64,000 nucleotides of DNA from Hymenopellis radicata (GCA_015501595.1 JADNRX010000221.1:1-64000); one strand, 5' to 3'; shown: positions 35,050 through 46,880, counted from the stretch's first letter. Numbers and translations are program-made. Notes: generated from the letters alone by a model not told the origin.

Positions 35050-36499
35050 GGAAATGTTATGTACCAGCCGGGCTATAAGAAAATGTTAGAGCCTAGTCGC
35101 AGAAGACGCAGCCTTCCGAAATGTATGTCGAATAAACGTGGGTACGGATGATGACGGTCAGAAGACAAAAGCGGCTTGATCGCGCTTTGGATCACGAACC
35201 ACCATCATCGTTTGTGGAAAGGTCTAATCTGTGTTTGATTCCTGTTAATTTTGCCTGGTTGATACGTCCATGGGCAGTTGGTGCGTTGGCTACACGCTCC
35301 GGCGCGCGCAGACGTAACTTGCTGATATCCCTGTTCAAAGCAGGTAACGACTTGATCTCGACCAACAGGCCAACCCAACCTCCTTCCAGCCCATACGGAT
35401 CCGGCTCGCGCCTTTTCCTTATTACCAATCGAGGACACGCCTCCCAGTACGGCGCAGCGCGACGGCGAGGCCTACTCCATGTCAACGCTTAGGACAATAT
35501 CTTGACCGGATACGCAATCGAGGAACGTAAAGCCTCCAGGCCAGGTGTCGCACATGAAAGCCCGACGAATTGGTCACCCGTATTGGCCTTGAAAACTGCA
35601 AGTTGGGCACCTCTTGCTGTCTTGGCCCGAACAGGCCGACGAGAAATCATCCTCAGGTTTCGAGGAGCCCAGTCTTAGTGCGTAGTCGCGTCCATATCAC
35701 TCAACAAATCCAAATTTATTCATTCCTAGCAATTAACCAATCTGTTCTGTGTATCGGTGTCAGGCACGTCCTCTTCACCGAATCGCCCCATATCCTCAAA
35801 CTCAGTGGTAACCCCATTATATCGCTCAACATTCGGTTCCTTCGGAGGCGGCGATGGACATATACCAAATTCCGGGGCTCGTTCATGATTAAACTAGTTC
35901 GCCTGGGCTCAACCAACGCGCTAGAAAACGGGATCAACGTTAAAGGAAGACCCGGACTACGCGACTTGTGCGTCTTGGGGAATGCACTACCTTCCATTCG
36001 CTAATTGTCATAGGTCTTCCCTCCGCCAACGTCACATTCGTCTGAAGGTCCGCCAACATTCGCAAGGAGGAAATGATGGAGCCCTTTTGTCAAATCTCTT
36101 ACGGGTGACCGCCGCCGCTACCGTCTGTTATGTCCCCGGATGTTTTCGCACCAGGAACACGCGAACGATACACATGCAGGACTGACCTTAGGACGGTCGG
36201 AGAAAAAGCGACCGCCGGGCTACGTTCAGAATCATAGAGAATATACTGTGTTCAAGAGGATTGACCAGCGAGCATCAACCTGTCTCTCGTACGTGAATGT
36301 TCTTTCTGATTGACGGCCTACTGATAGGGTAGACGTGCAGTGCCTGAGCAAGAACCTTACGTCGTCAAGTTCCTGGTCTCCCATCGTCGCGCGGAAAACC
36401 TGAGCGCATACACGTCACACGGAGCGGGACGGGAATCGTGATATTTTGCTCGGATCTTGCTCGCTCGCAATTCCTTCTTCCAGAAGGCTTTCATGTCCG
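35050..36499 (+). other. Degenerate module C, copy upstream of A-type gene 4
   Basis: Closest relative of 21540-23310. The frame 35148-35492 is the longest open stretch of this module anywhere in the window and contains LLISLFKAGNDLISTNRPTQ then PPSSPYGSGSRLFLIT. It could be one exon of a gene that is decayed in the other copies. It is divergent from the B gene at 34926. Confidence 0.45.
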
Positions 36500-38930
36500 G
36501 TGAGGGCAGGGTCGTTCCACAAGGCATTCGCTACTACATATCCAAATTCATCTGTATGTGAGTGCCATCACCAGTGTCATCTAGTCTTTACTCATATTTG
36601 TTAGGCAAATACTGCATCACCCCAGGATTTCAGGTCTCGCCGTGACCGTCGCCATGGTCGTCGCGTCTCGTTGTAGATACCGATTCGATCCACCTCAGCA
36701 AACGAGCGAGGACAGGTCACAGGTGAATTGGAACTCCAGAAAGCTCAGAGCAATTAGGCGGTCCGTTGAAGTGCATAATGCCCTCTCCTTCAATGCGCAT
36801 TCTAATGAAAGCGTCTTTAGACACGTTACTAGCAATCCCATAGTCTTAGTCTCGCCCTGCCGACTTTTCCTTTCCAGACCGAATGTCCGGTAGCCTTGAA
36901 CCGATTCGTGCAATGACAGTCTTGCCTGGTGATAATGAATTCATGCTTTGAATGAACGGTAGTTTGTATGAAGTCGCCCGCCGGATTCTCTTGTTCGGCC
37001 CAGCGGTTCCAAAGGCAGATCGCCGTACGTGTTTTCCTTGCCAGCCTTGGGCGTTCAAGCTAACTCGAGCTTGAGGATAGGGCGCCGGAAAGCCTTATTA
37101 GATATGCAGTACCTGCGAACACTTTGCAGAGCCCATCTGAATCGCGAATGTGGGCCTTGTGGATTGGTGTATCAGCTTCTCCGCACTCTCATTCGCTCCA
37201 TTTTTGCCAAGTAAGCAGCGCCATTACGCCTCGCCGCTAATTGACGCAAACACAAGCTTTCAGGCGTATTCAGGCGTGGTGACGTCTTGCACTACTAGCC
37301 TCCGTCGCGATGTCATAACAGTCGGCGTATTCGCCACTCCAGCCTTCTATAATGGTCATACGAAGACACTTTACGGGCCCTCACGCGTCTACCGTCGACG
37401 ATCTATGCACTGTGCTCCCTTCGAACACTTCTAGGCCGTATTCATGATAAAGATGTTACACCTTACGAGTCTTCGGGACGAGTCGTATTGGATCCTACCT
37501 TTCCCAGGCTGCTGCCCAACTGCAAGTGCACGAACGACCTAGTTTGTCACTTGATGTTGCCTTCCAGCGAAGGCTTATACCTGTTCAACGATGATATCGA
37601 CTCCTCCGAACCCTCTACCCGTCCAATATTACCCTTCCCTCAATGCCCAATTCCCACTGTCCTTCCCTCCCCCTGCCTCTCATACGGTTTTGCTATCGTC
37701 CGTTACCCTCCAGCGAAAGCCTGTCCGAGCGATACGATTACCCTCTCACGTCTGCTCAAGGGCGTCGAAGAAGCCGAGAATACATGTCTAGTTGCCAAGT
37801 CTGAAGGCAGCAGCAAGCTCGTAGTCTCCCACAAGGAGCTTTCACCTATGCTTATATTGCGCACGCAGGATGCTTTAGCGATGGCTGTGCAGATATTGAA
37901 TCTGTCGAGCGGTCTATCAAGGAATGGTTGACCAGGACGCCTCCTTGTGGAGCAAGTGTAGGGCATGACGGAGCAGCATCGGCTGTTCCATGTTGGGAAG
38001 GATGCGGTTCTGGTTGAGCATGACCCGCTCACGAAGGATTGAGCGCTCTCGCTACGGATATCGCGTCAAGTGGGGACGTGAGGCGGGCGCGACAATCTTG
38101 AAAATGGAGGGCTAGGGGAAACGGTTACCGGAAGGAGAACAAGTTGTTGAAGATGCAGCTAGCGGAAGCGCGCACAAGGAAACAGCCGTCTGCGACAGAT
38201 CAGATTGTCGAAATTGTGTCCAGCTGCATTTAAAGGAGCGAAGTTCCAGGTGTGGACCGACGTTGCTTATATGCTAAGCCGCGTTCAAACCCCGCAGTGT
38301 GCAGTTGGAGGAGAAGATTCGGAATAGGTCAGAGAATCGTTCCTTGGGACGCGGTCAACTACACTGCGCGATAGAGAACATTGCTCGTCTTAGTCCGAGC
38401 TCCTCGAAGCAAATAATACCTCGACAACTATTTGCCCCAGTTGTAGGACGGAGTCGACTTTCTAGAGGCGAGCGCGGCAGAGCAAGTCCGGATTCAAGGG
38501 CTGTCATGAGACAGCGGAGACATGCCCGGCAGACGTTGGAAGAAGAGTAGTCGTGGTGTATGATACGCGATGTCGACGTTAGCGATGTCCCTCTTGGACT
38601 TGGAATCTGGGGTTGGAAGTCTCTTATGGATTAAACGGATGTGCTCGAAGAGGCGAGAAAGGCTCGAGAACGGATTGGGGTTGACGGTGTCAACATGAAG
38701 CGCATGTGAACATTTCAATATCAAGCATATACTTAGTTGTTAGACTGGTTACAATATTAACAACTACGCTTACTTGCTCACTGTTTGTCAGTATTCAAAT
38801 TGACGGTACAAAGGAGCAATCTGATCTCCAATCATATCTTATCGCGTGCTTCTGCCTTTGACCACCACCCGGCCACCAAACGCCGTGAGCACCATTTTCT
38901 GACCTACGCTTCTCTATAACTGACTCTGTA
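36500..38930 (+). other. Degenerate module D, copy 3 (longest)
   Basis: It matches 1-1660 and 23311-24680 and adds sequence at 36600-37400 that I cannot place in the other copies. Coding-like fragments include LLKGVEEAENTCLVAKSEGS (about 37750) and KENKLLKMQLAEARTRK (about 38130). Stops and frameshifts are frequent. The 3' end is the leader of A-type gene 4. Confidence 0.5.
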
Positions 38931-38942
38931 CAAGGCTAAAAA

Positions 38943-40577
38943 ATGTCAACTTGCTCGCGCTGCGGATTCAAACCGGAGGCCCCATCCACCACCGACCCCC
39001 AATTGCCTTGGAACATTGATGTTCTCAGCATCATACGTTCGGGACACGCGCCACCTAGCGCCGCGATTCCCTGTATCCCGGCTCGCGTAGCTGTACTGGA
39101 GGCTCGTCACCAAGTCATGCAAGACGATCTGGCATGCCTCGAAGAGCTGATAGCGCTAAAGCGCCAGGAGATCGCGTCAACGCGCGCCGAAATCGAGCAG
39201 ACCAAGTCCCTTGCCGCGCCCATCCGTTCCATTCCCCGTGAAATCCTCCTTCATATCTTTTCCCTCGTGGACGTTCCGTCTTTTCACGCCCTACATCCTC
39301 AACAACCACCGTGTAGCTTCGGCTATGTGTGCAAGTTCTGGCGCACATTGTCACGCTCTGCCCCGTCACTGTGGTCCCGCGTGTCTGCTTATCGCCCCAA
39401 CGCAGATGATGCCAAGTTTTTCATCGACGTTCTTGAACAGCATCTCGTCCTTTCTAATCCACGCCCTCTTGATGTAAAGCTATATTTTTGGCCACGCACG
39501 ACCTCAAAGGAGACCACAGATGCTGTGATTGACGCTCTCTCTGGGCATATTATCCGACTGCAAGAGCTGGATATCTACACAGGGAGACTCGAGACAGAAT
39601 GCTTCTTCGACATGCTCTCCAAGTCTGACCTGAGGCTTTTGAAATGTCTCAAGGTGCAAACCCACGGCCCGTTCCCGGCCTTGAAGGCATACGATATCGT
39701 GTTCCACGCGTCTCTTCGTTCCCTTAAGATGAATCTGCCGTTCAGCGCTTTCAAATCCGTACAAGGGCAGTGGCAGACTTTGACGTCCTTCATCGGACCG
39801 TTTGCAGGTGCGGGGTCGTTTCATCGATTTATTATCGCCGCGGAGAACCTCGCACGTCTGAGGATTTCTTGCATAGGGGACGAGGAGGAAAGCCAAACAA
39901 GGACCGTATTTGTTCATGAGAACATCACTCACTTGACTCTCAGTCCATCATGCAGTATCTCCCTTGCTCTCGACAGTATATCACTGCCGCATCTAGAGAA
40001 TCTAATCCTCCACGAAGACAACGGGCGTCATAGCACCTGTCCAGTTCAGCCGCGCCAAAATTACGACACAGTTCTTAGTCGCCTGCTTGATCGCCCTCAG
40101 TGTAATCTGAAAACTTTCGATACCGCCGCCGTCTACCTCGAACCACAAACTATGACATCCATTTGGCGCATGTCCAATCTCATTTCCCTCCATCTGAATC
40201 TCGGTTATGCGGAATATCCTTTGTTGAGCGACGTCTCAACACTGCTTGATAGCCTGACAGTCACACCCTCTCAACAACCTCTCCCCGGCTTGCGCGAGCT
40301 GGCAATCACATGCGACATGACAGTAGACCATTTATTCAACAATTCCAAACTCTATGACATGCTCGCGTCGCGTTGGAACGTTGCGGGAAACGTGTCAAGG
40401 CTCTCAAAATTGACGCTGGAGAGCTACGTCCACGAGCCACACATCACCTACGAGACCTCGACATTAGCGTCGTTCTTATTAAATTTGAAGGATCAGGGGT
40501 TAGACGTTGCCTGGAAGATGGATGGGAGGCAAGATGTGCTTGCAGATGCGCAAAAGGCGGTGGAACGCTACCGTTGA
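38943..40577 (+). CDS. A-type F-box/leucine-rich protein, copy 4 (544 aa)
   Basis: Intronless and intact. Start MSTCSRCGFKPEAPSTTD; residues 11-25 differ from the other copies (PEAPSTTDPQLPWNI). Coiled coil at about 48-90, F-box (IRSIPREILLHIFSLV ... VCKFWRTLSRSAPSLWSRV), then leucine-rich repeats with RLQELDIYTGRLETECFFDM and the conserved SLKMNLPFSAFKSVQGQWQT block. It ends VERYR, where copies 2 and 3 end in YL. It is convergent with the B gene at 41330-42665. Probable SCF adaptor with unknown substrate. Confidence 0.9.
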   Translation: MSTCSRCGFKPEAPSTTDPQLPWNIDVLSIIRSGHAPPSAAIPCIPARVAVLEARHQVMQDDLACLEELIALKRQEIASTRAEIEQTKSLAAPIRSIPREILLHIFSLVDVPSFHALHPQQPPCSFGYVCKFWRTLSRSAPSLWSRVSAYRPNADDAKFFIDVLEQHLVLSNPRPLDVKLYFWPRTTSKETTDAVIDALSGHIIRLQELDIYTGRLETECFFDMLSKSDLRLLKCLKVQTHGPFPALKAYDIVFHASLRSLKMNLPFSAFKSVQGQWQTLTSFIGPFAGAGSFHRFIIAAENLARLRISCIGDEEESQTRTVFVHENITHLTLSPSCSISLALDSISLPHLENLILHEDNGRHSTCPVQPRQNYDTVLSRLLDRPQCNLKTFDTAAVYLEPQTMTSIWRMSNLISLHLNLGYAEYPLLSDVSTLLDSLTVTPSQQPLPGLRELAITCDMTVDHLFNNSKLYDMLASRWNVAGNVSRLSKLTLESYVHEPHITYETSTLASFLLNLKDQGLDVAWKMDGRQDVLADAQKAVERYR

Positions 40578-41329
40578 CTTGCTTGTTTTCCGTATACCTA
40601 CACCGCCTGCAATGATTCTAACTCGATGCTTTGTAATATTGATGACCACTTCTCGGGTGGGAAAATAGTATGGTTCATACGTGCCCTTGTCCGGAGTTGT
40701 TGACTCGCCCGTCTAGTGCGCAGACCAGGCTCACGGAGAAGAACACCGAATGTTCAAGTGCACACGTCTCGGGAGTCGGAATGGTCAATCCACTCTCGAG
40801 GAATCACAATGTTGATCAAGGTTTTGGAGGTAGCACAACCATTAATGACAACCAATCAAGACGACGAAAACGCACTCCATCAGGCGTTCAGGTTGTCCTG
40901 TCGATGGCCGGATTCAGCGTCTTGGTCCAGTGCTTCGTACCACCGGTTAATAATACACGACTGAACGTACACCACCGCCACAGTGTTATGGAGTTGTATA
41001 CCTGCTGGGCATTAGAATTCGGTTAGTACGACGAGCCCAGACTTTGAGGTAGCACATAGGGCCCGCCGCAAGGTCATGCAAGATGATCTGGCAATGTTCC
41101 TACTTCGGCAATTGCACAGAGGTCTGCTCTATACCTAGACGAAAGAAAGAAGACATTGACTCGCAAGTTGAGATAGAGCAAAGCGTCCAAACAACATTGG
41201 CGAAGAGGTTTACAGTTCTTTCGGTGTATTTCGAAGACACGACATCGGCTACTACTCACGTTTATCCCTCCGGTTCGACATGCCCTCAGTCACCCGATTA
41301 CAAGATGCCTTGATATCCTTGTACTGTTC
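40578..41329. other. Convergent spacer, third copy, with a vestigial B-type end
   Basis: 40578-41040 matches 3308-3767. At about 41145-41190 the minus strand reads a corrupted B terminus (LNLRVNVFF in place of LASRGVLCF), so a former B gene 3' end seems to have decayed here. 41210-41329 matches the flank found at 15925-16058. No functional gene. Confidence 0.45.
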
Positions 41330-42665
41330 CTACAAAAAGCAGAGAACTCCCCGACTGGCAAGGCACGGCCAAGTGCGCCGTATCGCGCGCGCAAGCGCCG
41401 GATGCGCCTGGTCGGTAATGAGAGTGCTCTCATACGAGTGAGCCTCAAAGTGAATGCGCTGCACGCCCCTAAATGCCGAATGGGATAGTATTTCGTCGAG
41501 AGTTCCCCACTCGGCTGAAACAGCCTTGAGGTAGCCATCAATTGTTGTCCACTCGCCGGATGGAACAGCCTTCAGGTAGCCAAGACTGATGAATGTAAAT
41601 GTGAGCTCCGTGAAATGTAGGGTTGAGCCCGAATCGGCGAGGTAGCGGAACATTGAGGAGAGCCAGTTGATGAGTCTCCGCGTCTGGCGGCACCCATTAC
41701 CGATGCCAGAGATGCGTAACTTGAAATGATCAAAGTGATGGCCTTCGAAGAGGCTCGCATCACTCGGCAGGTCATGACGAGCGTCATATTCTAAGGGTTT
41801 CGTTAGGATTGCATCTGGGTCAGAAAGAGAATCACGAACGACGCATTAAGTCCAGCCTGAACGATTCCAAACGGAGAGCTTCAGGTCGCAGAATATCACG
41901 AAATAAACGGCCTAGATCGGAAGCATGGCTGACCACAACCTCGAGGTGTTTTAAGTTGGGAAACATCTGGGAGCAGTGGCAGAGCCAGAATTCAAGGGCA
42001 CTGTGCAGTTCTAAGTAGTAGTCCAGCTTCACACAAAGGTGTTCAATAGCGGGAAGGTGTACGACACTTAGTGTCGAGCTGAAAAAATCTACCCGAAGCG
42101 GACCGTCCGGTTGGTAACTGGTCGTGTACAAAGAGACGCGTTTAACATTGGTGCCTTCCAAATATAAGAACATTTGTTGAAAGTCGTTCTCGTCTTGAAG
42201 GCTGTCAATGACAAGGTCTGTAAGGGATTCAGATGTGCGCAGGAAAGCGCTGAATGCTTCGATGAATTGGCGGTCGTGAGTATCCCAGGATCGGGATTTG
42301 TCGAATGTGATGTGGAGATAGGTTAAACGAGGCATGAGAGGGAATAATGCAGTGAGGCAGGACAGATAGTCGTTGAGTGTCTCGTTGTGGTCGTGCATCC
42401 GAGTCAGTGGGAGGAAGAGCTCCATCCGTTGGATGAAATTTTGGAGGTGAGGATAGCGTCGGAGGTGGTGGAGGAGGGGGACTGCGCAATCGGATTCGTA
42501 CAGGTAATGTTCGCGAAAGAGGGCGCGCTGGCAGGGCACGACCCATGTTCGTGATATGAGTGCGCAATTTAGCAGCCAGTCATAGCTATACTCCGGCCGT
42601 TGACGGTCCGCAATCTGTTCAACGACCAACTCCACGAGCTCTGGGAGTAAAAGAGGATTATTCAT
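41330..42665 (-). CDS. B-type F-box protein, complete (428 aa, 2 exons) with an internal 15-residue duplication
   Basis: Exon 1 is 41840-42665 and exon 2 is 41330-41790. The 49-nt intron has donor GTTCGT, branch CCTAACG and acceptor CCTTAG. Spliced length is exactly 429 codons. F-box: LPELVELVVEQIADRQ ... CALISRTWVVPCQRALF. Then DTHDRQFIEAFSAFL, DFQQMFLYLEGTNVKRV, MFPNLKHLEVVVSH and FTELTFTFISL. Next, GYLKAVPSGEWTTID is followed at once by GYLKAVSAEWGTLDE, a 45-bp tandem duplication. It ends LASRGVLCFL. It is convergent with A-type copy 4. Confidence 0.9.
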
Positions 42666-42859
42666 TGGAGGTGTAGTAGCCCTTGAAGATGTGGATTAGT
42701 TGGTACTAAGCGTGGGTTTTTTTTTGAAACTTACCGAAAAGGTTGGCCACGTCGGGACTCGGAATGGACTGCAGTTAGTCGAACGAGAATAGAAGGACTC
42801 TTCACCTGAATGCATTCAGGTTTAGATACACGTTAAATTGAGAAAGATACGAACTCGAA

Positions 42860-44411
42860 GGATCAAATGTTCTGTACTAAAGGCACGCTCGAGCTTAGTT
42901 GCAGAAGACGCAGAAGGTATGGTGGTAGTAGAAGGAAGGTCGGAATCTTAGACAAAGGCGGCATCTCACTTGATCATGAACCACCATCATCGATCGGAAA
43001 TTTGTTGTGTTCCATGGGCGGCTCTGGTGCGTTTATTGCACGCCCTGTAAGCGTGTCCTGCTGATATGAATATTCAAAGCAGGTATAGACTTGATTTCGA
43101 CCAATACCTTCAGGTCCTGCCATACGGACAATCCGGCTCGAGCCGCTTGCCGACGCGTCTTTCCGATGTATACTGGCCTTTTTGGAAGAGGACACGCCAA
43201 ATAGGCCGCTGCGCGACGGCGGCGCCCTGCTCCGCCTAAGACAATATATTGGCTGGAGACGCGGTCGAGGAGCATCAAACCCAAAGCCAGGTGTCGCGTA
43301 TCAAGGTTTGACGAATTTGGTCGCCCAAACCAGGCATGCTTGCTGCCTTGGCTCGAACAGGCCGACGAGAGATATGTCATCCGGATTTCGACGACACGCG
43401 TTCAGACTTGGTGCGTAGTCGCGTCCATGTTGCTCGACACATTCACATTAATTCGTCCCTAGCGCTCTTCATTACTCTGTCAGTACTCGCCCGATGTTCC
43501 AAAGCTCAGTGGTACGCGGGTGCAACAGCGATCTCCAATATCATACGGACAATCCCAGTCATATCGCCCCAACATTTTGGTTCTGGATAGCGGACGTGCA
43601 TGAAATGACGCCCTTTTGTCTGTGTTTCATTCAACATTTCTCCCATGTCCGGCTGATTTGAATCTACAGATCTTGTACAGCACGATGGCATATCTTACCA
43701 TCTCGTCTGCTCGTCTATGTCGTGGCGTCACAAATTATAATCTCAACGAACTTGAAGCCCAACCGTGCGTCAAACCGTTCCCTCTTTCGCGAGACATTCA
43801 TCGCAGACAGTGGCACAATTCGATCTCATCGTCGAGGCTTATACCGCACTGGAAGGATCAGAACCACCACCGCCATATACTTGATAAGGCCACTTCATCC
43901 AAGCATAGGATTTACGGCTATCATACCTACCGTGCGTCCTCGCCAAATGATTGACTATCATTCTCTCATATTTATGCCCAGATTGTATCTTCATAAGAAG
44001 CATTGCTTTCGGGCCTAGGCGGCGAATTCGCGGAGGACGACGTGAATGCCGTTAAAGACCTCCAGTACGTTTTTGAAACAGACCGTCCCAGATAGCGTCT
44101 TGATGCTGGGAATACTTAGACTGGACATCTCTTCTTCGATGTTGCGCCCCGCGAAGACAGCCTGCCTTCTAGTTCCTGGACTCTCGCTCAGCGTGGACGA
44201 AACGCGTGGGTTGTAGATCCTGACTACGCGTACCAGGATCTTCCGATTCCGAACCGTGAACTGCTGCGCATATGCATGGGCCAATGTTGATCGTCTTTGA
44301 ACTTTCATCGCTATTCTGCGAGCGTCCTCATGATCTGTTGACGGCACGTTCGTGGAGAGGACCGAGTTGATGGGTGCGGTGGAAGAGGATGTCGATGATA
44401 GGCATCGGTTG
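42860..44411 (+). other. Degenerate module C, copy broken by a transposon
   Basis: It matches other C modules ('ctgatatgaatattcaaagc' near 43060; VTNYNLNELEAQPCVKPFPL near 43735; ILRLDISSSML near 44110). It is not open from end to end. The Mutator-like element is inserted at 44411/47506; the sequence resumes at 47506 but I see no further C-module landmarks there. Confidence 0.45.
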
Positions 44412-44426
44412 GGGCTATCATATTTT

Positions 44427-44545
44427 ACCGTGGCACCTACCGTGGTGCCGTGGCCATTACCGTGGCCGTTACCGTGGACAGCACGGTACTGCTACAAGAT
44501 CACCGTGGGCAGGGACAAGGGCTGACCCTGTACCGTGGCCGTCAC
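44427..44545. repeat. Left subterminal CCGTGG repeats
   Basis: Closely spaced copies of (A/G)CCGTGG with variants GCACGG and CCGTTACCG. The same motif, mainly inverted, fills the right subterminal zone. Such arrays usually bind the element's transposase (family knowledge). Two further unrelated direct repeats of 'gttatgcagc' follow at about 44551-44580. Confidence 0.7.
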
Positions 44546-44884
44546 ACCGTTATGCAGCGCTGTCACAGCGTTATGCAGCTTCGTAACGCAGTTGTAACGC
44601 GCTCCCAGAAAGGTCTCCAACCGCACCTACCTAGAGAATACAGCAATGGCTTGAAGGCGCGCATGAGTGAGCATGATCTTGATCCACCAAATCGGGTAAC
44701 CGCGAATAGCCATGTGGCCTATGTTCGGTCCTTGATGAACGCGTCTTGATCTTATACGATCATCGTTCAGTGCAGTATGCTCTGTGACGCGATATTCACT
44801 CCTTGAATATCAGTTCTGTTTCTCTCAGCCTCCGCTGTGTCTTGTGTATCTGGAATTCTTTGGTGACTGCCAGCTAATTCGGCC

Positions 44885-46880
44885 ATGTTGATTTTGGCTG
44901 CATTGTTGGCCGGTACAGACCCTAATAGTGTCTTGTACGCGTTCCACTACGCTGACACGATGTTAAAAATCATTGTGGGTCAAATTTCTCTTACTGGAGG
45001 CAGTTCCCCCGACATATTTATAGGGCAAATTCGGTCCGAGTCGCCTTCTCACAAAACAGCTCGAACACTTGGATCCAGACACTGGACGGACTTCGAACTC
45101 GAAATTCAGCAGTTCTGCCGACTCATCAGTATCGACAGCAATAGGATAATGGTGAACTCTCTTCTTCCTATTCTGGTAAGTGCCATTGACTGGAGCAGAC
45201 CGGTGGCTAAATCGATCTCAGGCCATGTCATCGGTTATACCTTGCCTCGTCCTGCGACCAGGACTGCAGATAGTGTACCTGCTTCTTCCGGTTCGTCTAG
45301 TAGACCTCGGAAACAGGACGGCTTGGACGAGGGATTGGTGAAATCATCGCCTGCGCGATCCCAATCAATGTCTCTGATATTCAAATGTGCAAAAGATGGA
45401 ACACACGTTCAAATTCAACGTGTTGTGAAGTCTGGAACACGAGCGTTGAAATGGGTGCTCTGTGACGACGAGTCGGACACCCGTAAATCGGATTCTGAGC
45501 ATCGTCCTGTCAAGAAGCGACGCCATGACGCTTTGTCGTCCTCCCGAGTTGGAAGGTCTCTGAAACGTGCACTGTCGAGCTCGGAATCCCTCAGCAGTGA
45601 CTCAGACACCAACCCACATTGTTCAAAAAAAGCCCGGTACACTCGTCACATCTCTTTTCGAAAAGACAAGAACAATCCGGCTAGTATGACACGGACAGTA
45701 CATAGCATGTCCGTCGACGCCACTCGACATGGTACTTCGTCGATTTCAAATCCATTTCACGAGACCCCGTCCATCTAAACTTCCACTCTCGTCCTGCCGT
45801 TGACCATGATTCCCTATCCAAAGTCTCCAACCCTCCCCCTTCCACCAAAATTTCAGGCCATGACGACGAGCCCGTAAACTCAGCACTGAGTCTGTACATG
45901 AAGAGCGAGAAGCTGGCGGACACGTGGGATGGATATCCGGACGGCAACTTCACATTCGACGACACTCACGGTGTGTTCGCAAAGACGAAGCACCTGATGA
46001 TGCATTGGCCATGTACCGTCGGACATGCCTTGGATACATCAGATTCAAGTGCACGAACAACGAGTACACACGAAGACTTCTTCGCGAGCGCATCACCTGG
46101 AGAAAGCATGCATCTGTGGGTGCCTTTGATGATATGCAGTGCACTGGAGGTGATGACGGAAAGTGCATCATCGCCGTCACTTACACATGAAGTGGTGGTG
46201 TACGATTCATCGACAGCGGATTCCACTGTCATCCTCGCCCTACTCGCGAGCTTCATTTGGACTCAAAAGTGGAGTTGACATTCAAGAAGGTAGTTTACGA
46301 AAATCCTCACGCCAGCGCCTTGAAGTACTGGACTTCCACGGCTGGAACAATTGCGCCCCTTCTTCCTAATGCTGGACGGGTTAACGAACACTTCTTCTAG
46401 CATCGCGTATGCAAAAGGCTGATTCATCGGTCGACTTCCCTTCAGCCTGCGATTCGGCATGGGAGCAGCTACTTGCCCTTACTGGAAAGACATTGGCGGC
46501 AGAAACTCGCTTCACGCCTGTCGACGTTGACTTAGAGGCAAGCCAAATGCTATGCTGGAAGACCATATGTTTACTCGCTCGAAGGCTGCAGGGATTGCTG
46601 GTAACCGCCAATGGGGACTTGACGCCGGTCATCATCAAGATGGATGGTCGCTGTGTCCATCATGGAGTGATGATGCGCGTCACGGCAGAGATCACAAAGT
46701 TGAGGTATGTACTCGATGTTTTTGCTTCAATGCCTCACAAGTCTGACTTGGACTCAAGCCTGGTCCAGGCTACATTGATCTCAAGAAAGCGGATGACACT
46801 CCTTCACCACGACAAGTGCAAGTCGTAGAGCAGAAGCGTCCAAAGCCGCGACGAAGTCGAAAGACAAAGAAAGAACCTTA
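44885..46880 (+). CDS. Element-borne gene of unknown function (multi-exon, model incomplete)
   Basis: An open first part (44885-45778, 297 codons) begins MLILAALLAGTDPN, contains DIFIGQIRSESPSHKTARTL, and turns Ser/Arg/Lys-rich (VKKRRHDALSSSRVGRSLKR). Coding-like pieces continue in changing frames: YMKSEKLADTWDGYPDGNFT (about 45895), MYRRTCLGYIRFKCTNNEYT (about 46010), LTPVIIKMDGRCVHHGVMMR (about 46620). After a clear intron (GTATGTACTC ... GACTCAAG) come PGPGYIDLKKADDTPSPRQV and a basic end KPRRSRKTKKEP at about 46880. Either several introns or frameshifts link them. No known domain recognised; it may be the transposase or an accessory protein. Confidence 0.45.

Noticed and set aside
35148..35492. 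Module C frame as a functional gene
   Set aside because: Although open here, homologous stretches at 21.9, 28.7 and 43.1 kb are interrupted, and no start or splice structure is shared. Kept as a decayed module.
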